A stretch of 64,000 bases of DNA from Clostridium beijerinckii HUN142 (GCF_000621745.1 NZ_JHXK01000005.1:124001-188000), one strand, 5' to 3'; shown: positions 18,363-28,870, counted from the first letter of the stretch. Notes: generated by a model not told the origin, from the sequence alone. Numbers and translations: made by a program.

Positions 18363-19856
18363 TTATTTTGAATATATATATCCTCTATCACTTTTTTGAT
18401 CTACTGGAAATACTTCAAAATATGTCAAAGCATTCTTGCTTAAATTCAGCTTAATTGTAGTCTCTTCCTTCTCTGCTGCCACTCGCTCCGTAGTAACTAA
18501 TGGCATTGAGCTTCCACGAAGTAATGCATTCTGTGCTGGCGTCGGATATGCTGGTTCTCCAATATCATGCCAAATCTTAAGAGGATTACAACACACTTCA
18601 TCAACAGTTTTTACTAATAGACATGCCTCTTTGCTCATTGGCAGTGTAAAATTCAACTCCAAGTCTCGGTCTGCCTCAACATTTTTTATTAAATTCCACG
18701 CAACACCTTTATAGCTTCCGTCTTGTGTTTTTACTATAACAGCTTCCTCAGATCGATGTACGCACTCACCTTGCAGCTCTTTAAAGAATGCAAATGTCCA
18801 AAAGGTTGGTTTTGGAATTACACCATTAGCAACAAGACCAAAACCGCCATGGAATGGAGTAAATGGAACTCCATTTTCTTCAAAAATATCTCCAAAGGTC
18901 CAATAAGAATATGAGGCATTGCAATCACCTAAGCTAGAAAGAAGCTTAGCGATATAAGCAGCATTAACATTTTGATCGTGTAGCGGACAATTGGGAATAT
19001 AAGAAGTATTAAATTCCGTTATGTGGATATCCATACCTTTATATTCTTCATAACTATCTACAATATCCCTAGTTATCTGCAATTCCTTAAGTAAATTTTC
19101 TGGCTCACGCAATTCTTGATATCCATAATGCCCAATATGTTCAGGCGCTTCTGTTGCATAAGCATGTCTTGTTACGAAATCTATTGGAGCAGAACTTTCA
19201 TGGCAAAAATTCATAAAATCCTTCATCCAGTTCACATCATCAACACCGCAAATTGCAGGCCCTCCGATTTTAAATCTTTTATCCAGCTCTTTAATGGCTT
19301 TTGCTGTGAATTCATACAATTTAAAATACTCTTGCTTGTCTGCATTTTTCCAAAAAGCATTTAAGTTTGGTTCATTCCATACCTCAATCGGCCATTTTAC
19401 CACTTCGTCTTTCCCATAACGTTCCATTAAATGTCTTAATGTTGCCTGAATAAGAGCATTCCATCCTTCATAATTTCTTGGTGGTGTCACATTTCCTTTC
19501 CAATAAAATACTGTTTGATCTCCAGAAGCTAATTTCTGTGGCATAAATCCTAATTCTAAAAATGGACGTATCCCAAGTTCAAGATAAGAATCCATAACCA
19601 TATCAAGATACGTAAAGTTATACTCTGCAGTCATATTTCCAATATCATCTTTATACTCCTGATAAATTGCCATGTCGTCAGAAAACAATCCATGCCCGCG
19701 AATATGAGAAAAATGTATGTTGTCTTGAACATATTTCAATTGTTCTTGATAAGCTTTATGAAGTGCAAGTCCCATTCTTCCCGTTCCAATGCAGAACAAT
19801 GCATTATTGTTAAATGTAATTTTCTTTCCCTTTATTATAGAATAATGTTTAATCAT
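18363..19856 (-). CDS. GH39 beta-xylosidase
   Basis: 497 aa, close in length and residue numbering to the well-known XynB of Thermoanaerobacterium. The acid/base is E162 in EVWNEPNLNAFWK and the nucleophile E281 in IHITEFNTSY. A C-terminal beta-sandwich follows the barrel. There is no signal peptide, so it hydrolyses imported xylo-oligosaccharides to xylose. It is the first gene of a GH39-GH43-GH43 run. The ribosome binding site is weak (AGAAAGG, far from the ATG). Confidence 0.93.
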   Translation of the reverse strand: MIKHYSIIKGKKITFNNNALFCIGTGRMGLALHKAYQEQLKYVQDNIHFSHIRGHGLFSDDMAIYQEYKDDIGNMTAEYNFTYLDMVMDSYLELGIRPFLELGFMPQKLASGDQTVFYWKGNVTPPRNYEGWNALIQATLRHLMERYGKDEVVKWPIEVWNEPNLNAFWKNADKQEYFKLYEFTAKAIKELDKRFKIGGPAICGVDDVNWMKDFMNFCHESSAPIDFVTRHAYATEAPEHIGHYGYQELREPENLLKELQITRDIVDSYEEYKGMDIHITEFNTSYIPNCPLHDQNVNAAYIAKLLSSLGDCNASYSYWTFGDIFEENGVPFTPFHGGFGLVANGVIPKPTFWTFAFFKELQGECVHRSEEAVIVKTQDGSYKGVAWNLIKNVEADRDLELNFTLPMSKEACLLVKTVDEVCCNPLKIWHDIGEPAYPTPAQNALLRGSSMPLVTTERVAAEKEETTIKLNLSKNALTYFEVFPVDQKSDRGYIYSK

Positions 19857-19919
19857 ATATTATCTTCTTACCTTTCTTACTTACATACTTCAAGTATATT
19901 GCTAAAACTTACTGTGCTT

Positions 19920-19950
19920 GAAGGAGTCGCTGATATCCAGCCACTCCTTC
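19920..19950. repeat. perfect inverted repeat between GH10 and GH39
   Basis: GAAGGAGT...ACTCCTTC with inner GCTG/CAGC and an ATATC loop, a compact 31-base hairpin in the 213-base gap. No T tract follows on either strand, so it could be an mRNA-stabilising or processing hairpin at the 3' end of the xylanase message, or an operator. Confidence 0.55.
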
Positions 19951-20069
19951 ATGTTAATTCTTCTTACGTTATAATCCATCAAAGTTATAATTTTAAGTAT
20001 ATATTGATTAGAATAACAATTTATTTTCTCTTTATATTTCATACTACTATTTACATTCAGTATCTAAAG

Positions 20070-22340
20070 TTAATCAACAAGTTTTAAATTACCCACATTT
20101 CTCATAGTAGACCAAGTTTGACCAGTTGAATCTGACCATATATTTATTCCGTTTCTTACACCTCCAGCAGCATCATTTACTTGAGCATCAAATCCTATAA
20201 TTTGATTAGCTACAACCTCATTGTGCAAAGGTATAGCCATTTCTACTATATATCCATTATCAGTTACTTTTGTGGCTGATTTGAATTTATCAGTAATCCT
20301 GCCTCCTCCTCCACTTTGCTCATTATCATAATTAACTCTATATTGAGCATCATCATTATCATAAGCTGAAGTTCTTGCATCATTTTCATCTATAAATACC
20401 TCAACTGAATCCTGCTCATACGCATTCTTACTAGACTTATCCAATTTGCTATCTGTTACTTCATATAATACATAAATATAATCCTTATCCCATAAAGTTC
20501 TAACTTTAGCCTTAGCTGCATTTGTACCTTGTAAACTTATATCTGTGCTTATAACATTAGCATTTCCCCATATATCATCTATATTACCATCAATAGTAGG
20601 TGTTCCTTTTCTAGTTTCTACTGATTTTGACTCTGGATTACATACCAATATTCCACCATTTTCTGGTTTCATTGTTCCACCACTTACATAATCATTCCAA
20701 ACTACTGATGAATTTAATATTCCATAAGTATCGTAATCATTAACTCTCATATCAAATTTAAGTTCAGTTCCAACTTTTGGCTCAATAGTTCCTAATGGTA
20801 ATTTGGCTTGTATTTGATACCCTTTTGATGTTGAAATAACCTTAACTGTATCAGTATTGCGTTTAACCGAATATTTTACATATTTACCTGTACCGTCATC
20901 TATAAATATATCTACTCCATCATTATTTGAAATTGTTGCATCATTTACGTCTGCAAAAACATATATATTCTTTGAATCCCACATGGTTTTCACTTTAGCT
21001 GTAGCCCCATCAATTCCGCTTATATATGAGTTAACATCAAAAGGCTTAACCATCATCCATTTTGAATCCAAAGTATTTCCAATAACAGGTGATCCATTTG
21101 AGGCACTTGTTTTTTGCTTAAAAACATTAGCCTTTGAAGGATCAACAAGTGCCCAATAAGCTGGCTTAGCCTGTAAGCTTCTATCGAAAAGTAATGGAGA
21201 ATCTGGTCTGTTCTTTGCCGGGAAATTATCTAACCATGTATCATCATCTGAACCGCCCCAAAACATGACTAAACCTAAATTACCCTTTTTAGCTTCATCT
21301 TTATAGACATCAAATATTGCTTTATATTTGCTTGCTTCCTGTGCTAAAACATCCGCTGTAACTGTTTTTGTACTTTCATTGCTACCGTTATAAATAGACA
21401 TATCTAATTCTGTAACTTGAACAGTAAACTTTGGATTATATTTCTTTAAACCTGCAAATTTCTCAATATCATCCTTGATTTGTCCAGCCGATGGATTGTA
21501 CATAGAAATGTGACTTTGAAGACCCACACCACCTACTGGAATGCCTTTTTTAAGCATTCTCTCAATTAAATTGTATAAATCATCTCTCTTTCTAGTACTT
21601 CCTTCAGTGCCGTAATCGTTTATAATCAGCGTAGCATCCGGATCAGCCTCATGAGCATATTTGAAGGCTAATTCAATATAATCATCATCATAGCCGTCGC
21701 CATCAATATCTCCTATTATAGATTTCCATTTTGATTTTTCATCATCACCTCTTAAACCACTTTTGTCTGAAATAACTTCATTTGCAACATCCCAATACTT
21801 TATCTTTCCTTTATAGCGGCCAACTACAGTTTTTATATGCTTTTCCATTCTGCTTCTTAGCTGTTCGCTTGTAGCCGGCTTAGCTTTATCAGTTGGATCT
21901 TGAAAGAACCAATCAGGTATCTGACTATGCCAAACTAAAGTATGTCCCCTTAATATCATGTTGTTTTCTTCACCAAACTTTACATACTTATCTGCATCAT
22001 CCCAATGAAAATTGCCTTCAGTTGGCTGTAGTGCATCCGGCTTCATAAAGTTACCTGGTACTAGTGCATTATATTGATATTTTATAAACCCAGAATGTGG
22101 ATTACTACTATCCATCATACTTGGATTAAGTTCTGTTCCAACAGGGAAATAATCTTTAAATACATCTTTTAATGCTGGAATATCCTTTTGATAATCTTGT
22201 TTAACTACTTGAGTCTGAGCTAATATATCTCCTGTATCTGCGAATACAGGTTTACAGCTAACGGCCGCATATATTCCACTAAGTAAAGAACCTGCAATAA
22301 TTAAACTCATCAATTTTAATCTTTTTTTCTTACTAAACAA
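20070..22340 (-). CDS. secreted GH10 endo-1,4-beta-xylanase with two CBM9 modules
   Basis: 756 aa. Signal peptide (KKKRLKL, hydrophobic core, cleavage after VFA at ~34). The GH10 barrel (~45-400) has RGHTLVWHSQ, acid/base E188 in WDVANEV and nucleophile E311 in VTELDMS. Two CBM9-like modules follow (~425-570 and ~575-756; paired TMWDSKNIYVFADVND and TLWDKDYIYVLYEVTD). It is the only clearly secreted glycanase here, so it supplies the oligosaccharides for the importer. The start is TTG 22338-22340: AAGGAGAG lies upstream and this start keeps the basic n-region. An aspartate-rich DIDGDGYDDD loop (211-220) resembles a Ca-binding loop. Confidence 0.95.
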   Translation of the reverse strand: MFSKKKRLKLMSLIIAGSLLSGIYAAVSCKPVFADTGDILAQTQVVKQDYQKDIPALKDVFKDYFPVGTELNPSMMDSSNPHSGFIKYQYNALVPGNFMKPDALQPTEGNFHWDDADKYVKFGEENNMILRGHTLVWHSQIPDWFFQDPTDKAKPATSEQLRSRMEKHIKTVVGRYKGKIKYWDVANEVISDKSGLRGDDEKSKWKSIIGDIDGDGYDDDYIELAFKYAHEADPDATLIINDYGTEGSTRKRDDLYNLIERMLKKGIPVGGVGLQSHISMYNPSAGQIKDDIEKFAGLKKYNPKFTVQVTELDMSIYNGSNESTKTVTADVLAQEASKYKAIFDVYKDEAKKGNLGLVMFWGGSDDDTWLDNFPAKNRPDSPLLFDRSLQAKPAYWALVDPSKANVFKQKTSASNGSPVIGNTLDSKWMMVKPFDVNSYISGIDGATAKVKTMWDSKNIYVFADVNDATISNNDGVDIFIDDGTGKYVKYSVKRNTDTVKVISTSKGYQIQAKLPLGTIEPKVGTELKFDMRVNDYDTYGILNSSVVWNDYVSGGTMKPENGGILVCNPESKSVETRKGTPTIDGNIDDIWGNANVISTDISLQGTNAAKAKVRTLWDKDYIYVLYEVTDSKLDKSSKNAYEQDSVEVFIDENDARTSAYDNDDAQYRVNYDNEQSGGGGRITDKFKSATKVTDNGYIVEMAIPLHNEVVANQIIGFDAQVNDAAGGVRNGINIWSDSTGQTWSTMRNVGNLKLVD

Positions 22341-22459
22341 CCTATATCTCTCCTTATTACAATATTCATATAAATAGTTTCAATTGAAAATTAACTCCTC
22401 TTATGTTTAATGTAATATCTAACTTTGTATTTTGAGAAATGGTTATATATTAAAGTATA

Positions 22460-23998
22460 TTATTTATACTCAAACCAGTAGAAATCCGCATAATTATCAG
22501 TGGTTTTTCCATTACTACTTGCATACATTCCAATTGTACATCCTACAAAGCCACCTGCTACTTCTGTACTTAAATTTTTAGTACTAACATCCTTTTGTAA
22601 TAATTTATAGCTAGTACTATCTGTTCCATAATATAAATCTAATTTTTGCCCTTTGCTTACCATTTTCAAACAAAATTTATTCGAATTTACTTCAACTTCA
22701 TTAATTAAAGTATCTTTACCCTTATTACACTCTATAATTTGTAATACTTCTCTTCCATTTCTCTTCGTACATTCATACCTAATATGATATTCATTGCTCT
22801 GGACTATAGCTATTCCTGCACTTTCGTTTTCATTATTCGGTTTAAATTCCATCATAGTAGATGCAATATAATGATACTCTTTTTGCCTAATCCCTACATA
22901 AGCCGGGTTATCTAAATCTTTTAAAGACTGCTCCTTCAAGTGCAGGCGAAGACAACCTTCTTTTTCCATTAATGAATATAAATTTTCACTTGGATTTCTT
23001 AAAAACATCCAAGTATCATCTAATTCTTTTCCATAGAAATGATAGCAAGATTCCTTAGGTTCTACTTCATATTCTGGTAATTCATGCTCTTGTTCTAATT
23101 CTAATATTCCAGAGCTTGGGTTAGCTACTGGCCATCCATCTTCCCAGATAACTTTAGCTAAAAAGGTTTCTCTTCCAGTGTTACAATATCCATCGCAGGT
23201 TCTACTTGCTAACATTACCATAAACCATTTATCATCTAGCGTTTTAACTAAGTCTCCATGTCCAACATGCTTTATTGGATAGCTTTTTCCTAAATGTCTA
23301 TGAGTAATTATAGGATTACGTGGACATCCTTCATACTTTCCATAAATTGCTGTACTTCTTGCGATAGTAACGCAGTGTTCAGGACCTGTTCCCCCTTCTG
23401 CTATCATTAAATAATAATAACCATCTTTCTTATATAAATGAGGGCCTTCAGGCCATATTACCTCCCTAAGTGCACCTTTCCATATTTTATGGCTATCGCC
23501 TATAAGACACATATCATTCAAATCTAATTCTTGAATCCATACTTCCCAATCTCCATTGTAGCGCACACCTTCTGGATTTGGTCTTGTTCCTATATAATAT
23601 GCTTTTCCATCATCATCAAAGAATAGGCTTGGATCAATTCCAATTGCTCCTTCTAACCAATACGGATCAGACCATGGCCCCTCAGGCTTTTCTGCTGTTA
23701 CAATAAAGTTTCCTCCATGAGAGATATTTGTGGTTATTAAATAATAGATTCCATTATTATAACGTAAGGTAGGTGCAAATATTCCCTGCGAATGACCTGC
23801 ACCCTCTAAATTTAATTGTGATTCTCTAGTAAGTACATTCCCAATTTGCTCCCAGTTAACTAAATCCTTGCTATGAAAAATTGGAACTCCTGGAAAATAC
23901 GCAAACGTAGATGTGACCAAATAAAAGTCCTCTCCTACCGCACATATTGATGGATCTGGATAAAATCCAGATAAAATTGGATTTTTTATTTTATTCAT
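22460..23998 (-). CDS. GH43 beta-xylosidase/alpha-L-arabinofuranosidase
   Basis: 512 aa. N-terminus NPILSGFYPDPSICAVGEDFYLVTS is typical of xylosidase-type GH43 proteins (base Asp in FYPDPS). The middle Asp is in GIDPSLFFDDDG and the general acid in WPEGPHLYKKDG. A C-terminal beta-sandwich (~325-512) includes FVGCTIGMYASSNG. No signal peptide. It starts 12 bases after the GH8 stop, so it is part of the importer operon. Specificity between xylosidase and arabinofuranosidase is open. Confidence 0.9.
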   Translation of the reverse strand: MNKIKNPILSGFYPDPSICAVGEDFYLVTSTFAYFPGVPIFHSKDLVNWEQIGNVLTRESQLNLEGAGHSQGIFAPTLRYNNGIYYLITTNISHGGNFIVTAEKPEGPWSDPYWLEGAIGIDPSLFFDDDGKAYYIGTRPNPEGVRYNGDWEVWIQELDLNDMCLIGDSHKIWKGALREVIWPEGPHLYKKDGYYYLMIAEGGTGPEHCVTIARSTAIYGKYEGCPRNPIITHRHLGKSYPIKHVGHGDLVKTLDDKWFMVMLASRTCDGYCNTGRETFLAKVIWEDGWPVANPSSGILELEQEHELPEYEVEPKESCYHFYGKELDDTWMFLRNPSENLYSLMEKEGCLRLHLKEQSLKDLDNPAYVGIRQKEYHYIASTMMEFKPNNENESAGIAIVQSNEYHIRYECTKRNGREVLQIIECNKGKDTLINEVEVNSNKFCLKMVSKGQKLDLYYGTDSTSYKLLQKDVSTKNLSTEVAGGFVGCTIGMYASSNGKTTDNYADFYWFEYK

Positions 23999-24010
23999 TT
24001 CTGCTTCCCT

Positions 24011-25147
24011 CTACTTCCAAATTCTATAATTTCCACTTAACGCCAAGAAGGCGAATAAATATAAACAGTTATCATAATATCTTCTTTCACCTGTCCTAAG
24101 AGGTATATTCCAAAATAAATCAACACATTCTTTTCTATACATCCCTTTGCTTGCTAAAGAAGCCATTGCGTTAGTTGCTATAATTGCTACTGGATGAAGG
24201 GCTTTTTCTTCAATAATTGTGCCATCTATTTCATATATTAAATCCGCTTTACCTTTAACTGTTTCACAGAAAAAAGTTTGAATTTTATCTGCACACTCAC
24301 ATTCCCACTCTGAACTTTCAAACCATTCGTAAGATAAGCCTAAATTAGCTGCTACTCTATAAGCATCACTATAGAATCTTTCATGATGGCCTTTATCCCA
24401 AGGTGAATCACATGGTACTCCATCATACTTCGAATACTCTGGTGCGAGTCCTGTAATAGGATGACAAGCTTTTTTTAGATACTCTCTGCTACACTGCGCT
24501 GCCTCTTTCCAAAATTCATGATCTTCTTCATTACACCAAAGAGAAAATAATTCATAAAAATGTGGTAAATGATATGATGGATCAGTAAAATGAAGATTTG
24601 GAACAAACTTTATTAATTTATTACTTGGCTCCCACATTGGATCTCCTGGCTCTTTTTCTCCTTTGTGGATACATTCATGAAGAAGATCTCTTGCCTCTTT
24701 TGAATAATTAAAAATTCCCTTTCCATCTCCCCATCTATTTGCCGCAAAAAATAACGCCATTGCAAAATATTCTTCTCCATCAGGTGCAGGTCCATAAGCA
24801 TTCTTCTCTCCACTTAGCTTAACAGACCATGCAAAATATCCTTTATTTAGACCTTCGCCCATATACATATAAGTTTTTGCCCATTTCCATAGCCGATCGA
24901 ATTCTCCTTTCATATTCCTTTGAACACACATCATCATGGCATAAGACATGCCCTCTGTTCTGGCATCATTATTACCTGTATCAACAAAGTAGGCCATATC
25001 ATCCCCAACGGGATGATATAACCTTTCTGATTCATTTCCATAAAAAATTGTTCTATAAATATCTTCTAATCTTTCTTCTATCTCTCTGTCTGAATGACCA
25101 CATTCTTTAAAGACATTATGATAATTATCCGTTTTATAAGCACTCAT
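24011..25147 (-). CDS. GH8 reducing-end xylose-releasing exo-oligoxylanase
   Basis: 378 aa, matching the length and motif spacing of Bacillus halodurans Rex (EC 3.2.1.156). Numbered from ATG 25147: general acid E65 in NNDARTEGMSYAMM, D123 in GPAPDGEEYF and base D261 in FYSDAYRVAANLG. It removes xylose from the reducing end of xylo-oligosaccharides, complementing GH39 and GH43, which work from the other end. ATG 25147 is chosen over ATG 25153 because AAGGAG lies eight bases before the former and only two before the latter. Cytosolic; 61 bases after the permease gene. Confidence 0.93.
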   Translation of the reverse strand: MSAYKTDNYHNVFKECGHSDREIEERLEDIYRTIFYGNESERLYHPVGDDMAYFVDTGNNDARTEGMSYAMMMCVQRNMKGEFDRLWKWAKTYMYMGEGLNKGYFAWSVKLSGEKNAYGPAPDGEEYFAMALFFAANRWGDGKGIFNYSKEARDLLHECIHKGEKEPGDPMWEPSNKLIKFVPNLHFTDPSYHLPHFYELFSLWCNEEDHEFWKEAAQCSREYLKKACHPITGLAPEYSKYDGVPCDSPWDKGHHERFYSDAYRVAANLGLSYEWFESSEWECECADKIQTFFCETVKGKADLIYEIDGTIIEEKALHPVAIIATNAMASLASKGMYRKECVDLFWNIPLRTGERRYYDNCLYLFAFLALSGNYRIWK

Positions 25148-25208
25148 TTGCATTGCTCCTTGTATAGTATAGTCTGTAAATTAAATTTTTTATTTCACTT
25201 ATTATCTT

Positions 25209-26105
25209 CTATTCCTTTACCCCTCCAATAGTAAGTCCAGATACAAAATATCTTTGTAAGAATGGATATAAGCATACTATTGGTAAAGCAGTTACGATTG
25301 TAATAGCTGCTCGAAGAGATTTTGGTGTAACCATATTACCTGCGTTCTTAACCATATCTATTGTTCCTGAGCTACCTTGTTGTGTTGATGCTGATAATAC
25401 TTTCATAAGCTCATATTGTAATGTTGTTAGTGATGGGCTTGCTGAATTATAAAGCATTGCATCAAACCATGCATTCCATTGGTCTACAGCCACGAATAGT
25501 GCAACAGTTGCAAGTACTGGTTTACACAAAGGTAATATGATTTGAATAAAAATCCTAAAATCACCTGCTCCATCAATTTTTGCTGATTCAACTAAGCTAT
25601 CTGGAAGCCCGTTTATGAAAGTTCTAATAACAATCATATTAAAAGCACTAATTAAACCTGGTAAAATATATACTAAAAAATTATTTGTTAAGTGAAGATA
25701 TTTCATCAATACATAAACTGGAATCATACCTCCACCAACATACATTGTTAGCACATAGAAAAATGAAAGTTGCTTTTTAAATAGGTAGTCTTTTCTACTA
25801 AGAACATACGCAAGCATTGCTGTTAAAAATACTTGCAGTGCTGTACCAATTACAGTTCTTGAAACCGATATAAATGCAGCTTGTATCAAGTTCTGATTAT
25901 GAAATACTGTTTGATAATTTTTTAGTGTAAACATTCTTGGCAACAGATATATTCCGCCACGCACAGAATCAATTCCATCATTAAACGAAACAGCTAGTGT
26001 ATTTAAAATTGGATACAATGTTACAATTATAAATATTACCATAAACATACCTATAAGACTGTCAAAAAAAATATCACTTTTACTTCTTCTCCTAAAACCT
26101 ACCAT
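25209..26105 (-). CDS. LplC/YtcP-type sugar ABC permease
   Basis: 298 aa with six hydrophobic segments and the EAA loop ESAKIDGAGDFRIFIQIILPLCKP. The C-terminus ends QRYFVSGLTIGGVKE, a hallmark of this branch (RYFVkGltiGavKG). It forms the membrane channel with the next permease upstream. AAGGAGGAG precedes the ATG. No ATPase gene is in the locus, so a shared MsmK-like ATPase elsewhere is presumed. Confidence 0.94.
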   Translation of the reverse strand: MVGFRRRSKSDIFFDSLIGMFMVIFIIVTLYPILNTLAVSFNDGIDSVRGGIYLLPRMFTLKNYQTVFHNQNLIQAAFISVSRTVIGTALQVFLTAMLAYVLSRKDYLFKKQLSFFYVLTMYVGGGMIPVYVLMKYLHLTNNFLVYILPGLISAFNMIVIRTFINGLPDSLVESAKIDGAGDFRIFIQIILPLCKPVLATVALFVAVDQWNAWFDAMLYNSASPSLTTLQYELMKVLSASTQQGSSGTIDMVKNAGNMVTPKSLRAAITIVTALPIVCLYPFLQRYFVSGLTIGGVKE

Positions 26106-26119
26106 TTGATGCTCCTCCT

Positions 26120-27079
26120 TTAGAATAACCTTTCTTCACCAGCTGATTTTGCGAATCGATTTGCTATATATATTAACGTTACACTGATTACGCTTTTAAA
26201 TATGCCTGCTGCTGTAGCTAATGAATAGTTATTTAAGCTAATACCATATTTTAGTACAAAAATATCTATTGTTTGCGATACATCTTGAACAAGACCATTT
26301 CCAAGTAGGTATTGCACCTCGAAACCTGCGTTAACGATATTCCCAATGTTCATTATTAGTAATATAAATATTGTTGATTTTATGCCTGGTAATGTAACAT
26401 GAAGCATCTTTTTAAATCTTCCCGCTCCATCTATTTCAGCTGCTTCATATAAATCTGGATTAATAGAAGTGATAGCTGCAAGATATATAATGCTTCCCCA
26501 TCCTACTTCTTTCCAAACATTTGTTAATCCTACTATTCCCCAGAAATATTTTGTATCAGCAAAAAAATTTATAGGTTGACTTATGATATGTAATCCAACT
26601 AAAATTTGATTAATAATACCTGTTTCTGGTGAGAGAACATCTGCAACAATTCCTGTTACAATTATCCATGAAAGAAAATGAGGTAAATAAGAAATTGTTT
26701 GTACAAATTTTTTAGCTAACATTAACCTAACTTCATTCAATAATAAAGCAAAGCCAATAGAACATATAAAACCTAATGTTAAATTAATTAAACTCATGCA
26801 TAAAGTATTTCTTATAACCTTTATAAAATTTGGATCAGAAAATAATATTTTGAATTGATCAAGACCACACCAAGTTTGGTTAAATAAACTTTTTGCAGGT
26901 TTAAATTTCTGAAATGCCATAAGCCAACCGACAAGAGGTGTATAATTAAATATGAATGTATATATTACAAATGGAATAGACATTAAAATTAACGTTTTTT
27001 GTTTTTTCATATTCTTCATTAAATTATTTTTTGTTTTTATTTCTGGATTTGGATTAATATCTTTTACTTCTAATTCCAT
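26120..27079 (-). CDS. LplB-type sugar ABC permease
   Basis: 319 aa. A cytoplasmic N-terminal extension (~1-28) is followed by six membrane helices and the EAA loop YEAAEIDGAGRFKKMLHVTLPGIKS. N-terminal features IPFVIYTFIFNYTPLVGWLMAFQKFKP are typical of LplB/YtcP importers. It ends 14 bases before the partner permease. With the lipoprotein upstream it should import xylo-oligosaccharides or aldouronates. Confidence 0.94.
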   Translation of the reverse strand: MELEVKDINPNPEIKTKNNLMKNMKKQKTLILMSIPFVIYTFIFNYTPLVGWLMAFQKFKPAKSLFNQTWCGLDQFKILFSDPNFIKVIRNTLCMSLINLTLGFICSIGFALLLNEVRLMLAKKFVQTISYLPHFLSWIIVTGIVADVLSPETGIINQILVGLHIISQPINFFADTKYFWGIVGLTNVWKEVGWGSIIYLAAITSINPDLYEAAEIDGAGRFKKMLHVTLPGIKSTIFILLIMNIGNIVNAGFEVQYLLGNGLVQDVSQTIDIFVLKYGISLNNYSLATAAGIFKSVISVTLIYIANRFAKSAGEERLF

Positions 27080-27151
27080 GTTCAGCCTCCCTTTATATGT
27101 TTTTAAAAAATTTTTAAGAATAGGGATCTAAACAGATCCCCATTTTATATA

Positions 27152-28828
27152 TCAGTTGCCTTTACCGAATTTCTCCACTCTTCTTTTCACTTCTTTAGTA
27201 AGAGCATCTTCATATGCCTTTACATCTGCTTGAGTTGTAAGCGTAGTTTGATATTGGTTCCAAGTAGAATCGAATTCATTTGGCTTAACCATGATAACCT
27301 TAGGAAGCCATTGCTTTTTGATGTCGTCCATCTTTTGCATTGCCATTTGTTCTGGCTGATCAGCCGACCATGTGCTACATGCTGAGTAAATTGGATACCA
27401 AGGTTCATTTTCTTCTGGAACCTGATTAAGGAACTCTGTCCAATTCTTAAAGCCATATGCATTTAAAACCTTTTTATCTGAATCTGTTAATGTTGCTTCA
27501 AATTCAGTCTGCTGTTGCTCTGGTAATATAGTATTAATTCCATCATCTAAATAACCTGCTGTATATTGAGGTAGATATGTGTACATACACATGTTAGCAT
27601 TTACCCAATCTTGGTTTCTTGCGTTTTCTCTTTGCTCATCTGTTCTATAGAATAAACCTTTATCATCCACTTTATAATCCTTGTCTTTTTCTCCCCAGTA
27701 TCTCAATGTTAGAACATCTGGAGATAATAAATCATTAATAGCCTTTAATGCACCATCTACATCTTTACAGCTTTTTGAAATTCCTATACCTCCACCTGCG
27801 TTAAATGCTGGCTTAGCTCTATATTGAGCCTTAACATTAGGATCTATTGTTAAACCTAATGGAACCCAAGTTCTCTCATCTAAGTGTTGTTGTTTTAATG
27901 AATTTTCTGCAGTTAAGAACTCCCAATGCTGATCTACCATTCCAAGAACTCTGCCTGTAGAAAGTTTCGATGTATATTGATCATAAGATGCTGTAAATGT
28001 TTCCTGATCTATAATTCCTTTATTATATTCATCATTTAATTTTTTGAAGTATTTTTGTGCTTCCGGAATTGTATTATAATTCTTAGCTGTCAATGTAGAC
28101 TTATCTATAATAGCCTTTCCATCATTAGGATACCCTGCTAAAAATTGAGGTGGGTTTTCCAAACAGAAATATCTCCAATCATCACTTAGAACTTCAAATC
28201 CTATGGTTGGTTGTCCATTTACTTGTGGATTTGCAGCTTTATATTTCTCGATTAAATCAAAATATTGGTCTATTGTTGTGATCTTAGGATAGTTGGCCCA
28301 TTCTAATACTGCTTTTTGAATCCAAAACGCTTCATCATTATGTTGCACTTGTGTATCTTTATTTCGAATCTGTCCAAATTGTTGTATAAAATAAATATGT
28401 CCATCTTCTTTTCTTAATTTTTCCCACTGGGTAGATGTTAAAAAGTTTTTAATATTAGGATACTTATCAATTTTATCTTCCAATGGAATGAGCGCACCAG
28501 CATCTACTAATGCTTGTGTTCCATCTCCTCCATCTATAATATCCGGATACTCACCGCCCGCAATCATTACTCCAATTCTTTCTTTAGCCGTTTGACCAGT
28601 AAGCCATTGCTCATTTATTTTTGCTCCAATCTTTTCAGCTATAACATTTTTAAGTCTGTTATTATCAGGAATTTCTTTTCCTGCTGTTGCAAAAAAGGCT
28701 GAAAATTCTTTTATTTTCCCATCACCTGATGCACTTGTTTCTTGGCTGCTACCACCACAACCTGTGAGTAAGCTCACGGCTAAAGTTCCTGCTAAAAGCA
28801 TACTTACAATTAACTTGCTCTTTCTCAT
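27152..28828 (-). CDS. sugar-binding lipoprotein of the Lpl-type importer
   Basis: 558 aa. Lipoprotein signal MRKSKL...LLTGC with lipobox Cys at 24, then a Ser/Gly-rich linker and a large extracellular solute-binding domain of the LplA/YtcQ size class. It captures oligosaccharides at the outer face of the membrane. It is first in the operon importer-GH8-GH43. A cre-like site (28871) and the conserved box (28925-28973) lie within 145 bases upstream, so it is the best candidate for direct YesN activation with CcpA repression. Ligand inferred from context. Confidence 0.93.
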   Translation of the reverse strand: MRKSKLIVSMLLAGTLAVSLLTGCGGSSQETSASGDGKIKEFSAFFATAGKEIPDNNRLKNVIAEKIGAKINEQWLTGQTAKERIGVMIAGGEYPDIIDGGDGTQALVDAGALIPLEDKIDKYPNIKNFLTSTQWEKLRKEDGHIYFIQQFGQIRNKDTQVQHNDEAFWIQKAVLEWANYPKITTIDQYFDLIEKYKAANPQVNGQPTIGFEVLSDDWRYFCLENPPQFLAGYPNDGKAIIDKSTLTAKNYNTIPEAQKYFKKLNDEYNKGIIDQETFTASYDQYTSKLSTGRVLGMVDQHWEFLTAENSLKQQHLDERTWVPLGLTIDPNVKAQYRAKPAFNAGGGIGISKSCKDVDGALKAINDLLSPDVLTLRYWGEKDKDYKVDDKGLFYRTDEQRENARNQDWVNANMCMYTYLPQYTAGYLDDGINTILPEQQQTEFEATLTDSDKKVLNAYGFKNWTEFLNQVPEENEPWYPIYSACSTWSADQPEQMAMQKMDDIKKQWLPKVIMVKPNEFDSTWNQYQTTLTTQADVKAYEDALTKEVKRRVEKFGKGN

Positions 28829-28870
28829 TTATTTTCCCCCTATTTTTATTTTAGTTAAACATTTAATTCC

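Noticed and set aside
18436-18714. Open frame of 92 codons on the plus strand opposite the GH39 gene
   Set aside because: Antisense to a conserved enzyme with both catalytic residues; no ribosome binding site and no recognisable protein.
19692-20087. 131-codon plus-strand frame over the GH39 start and the following spacer
   Set aside because: Composition follows the reverse of the GH39 gene and AT-rich spacer; no start site or family resemblance.
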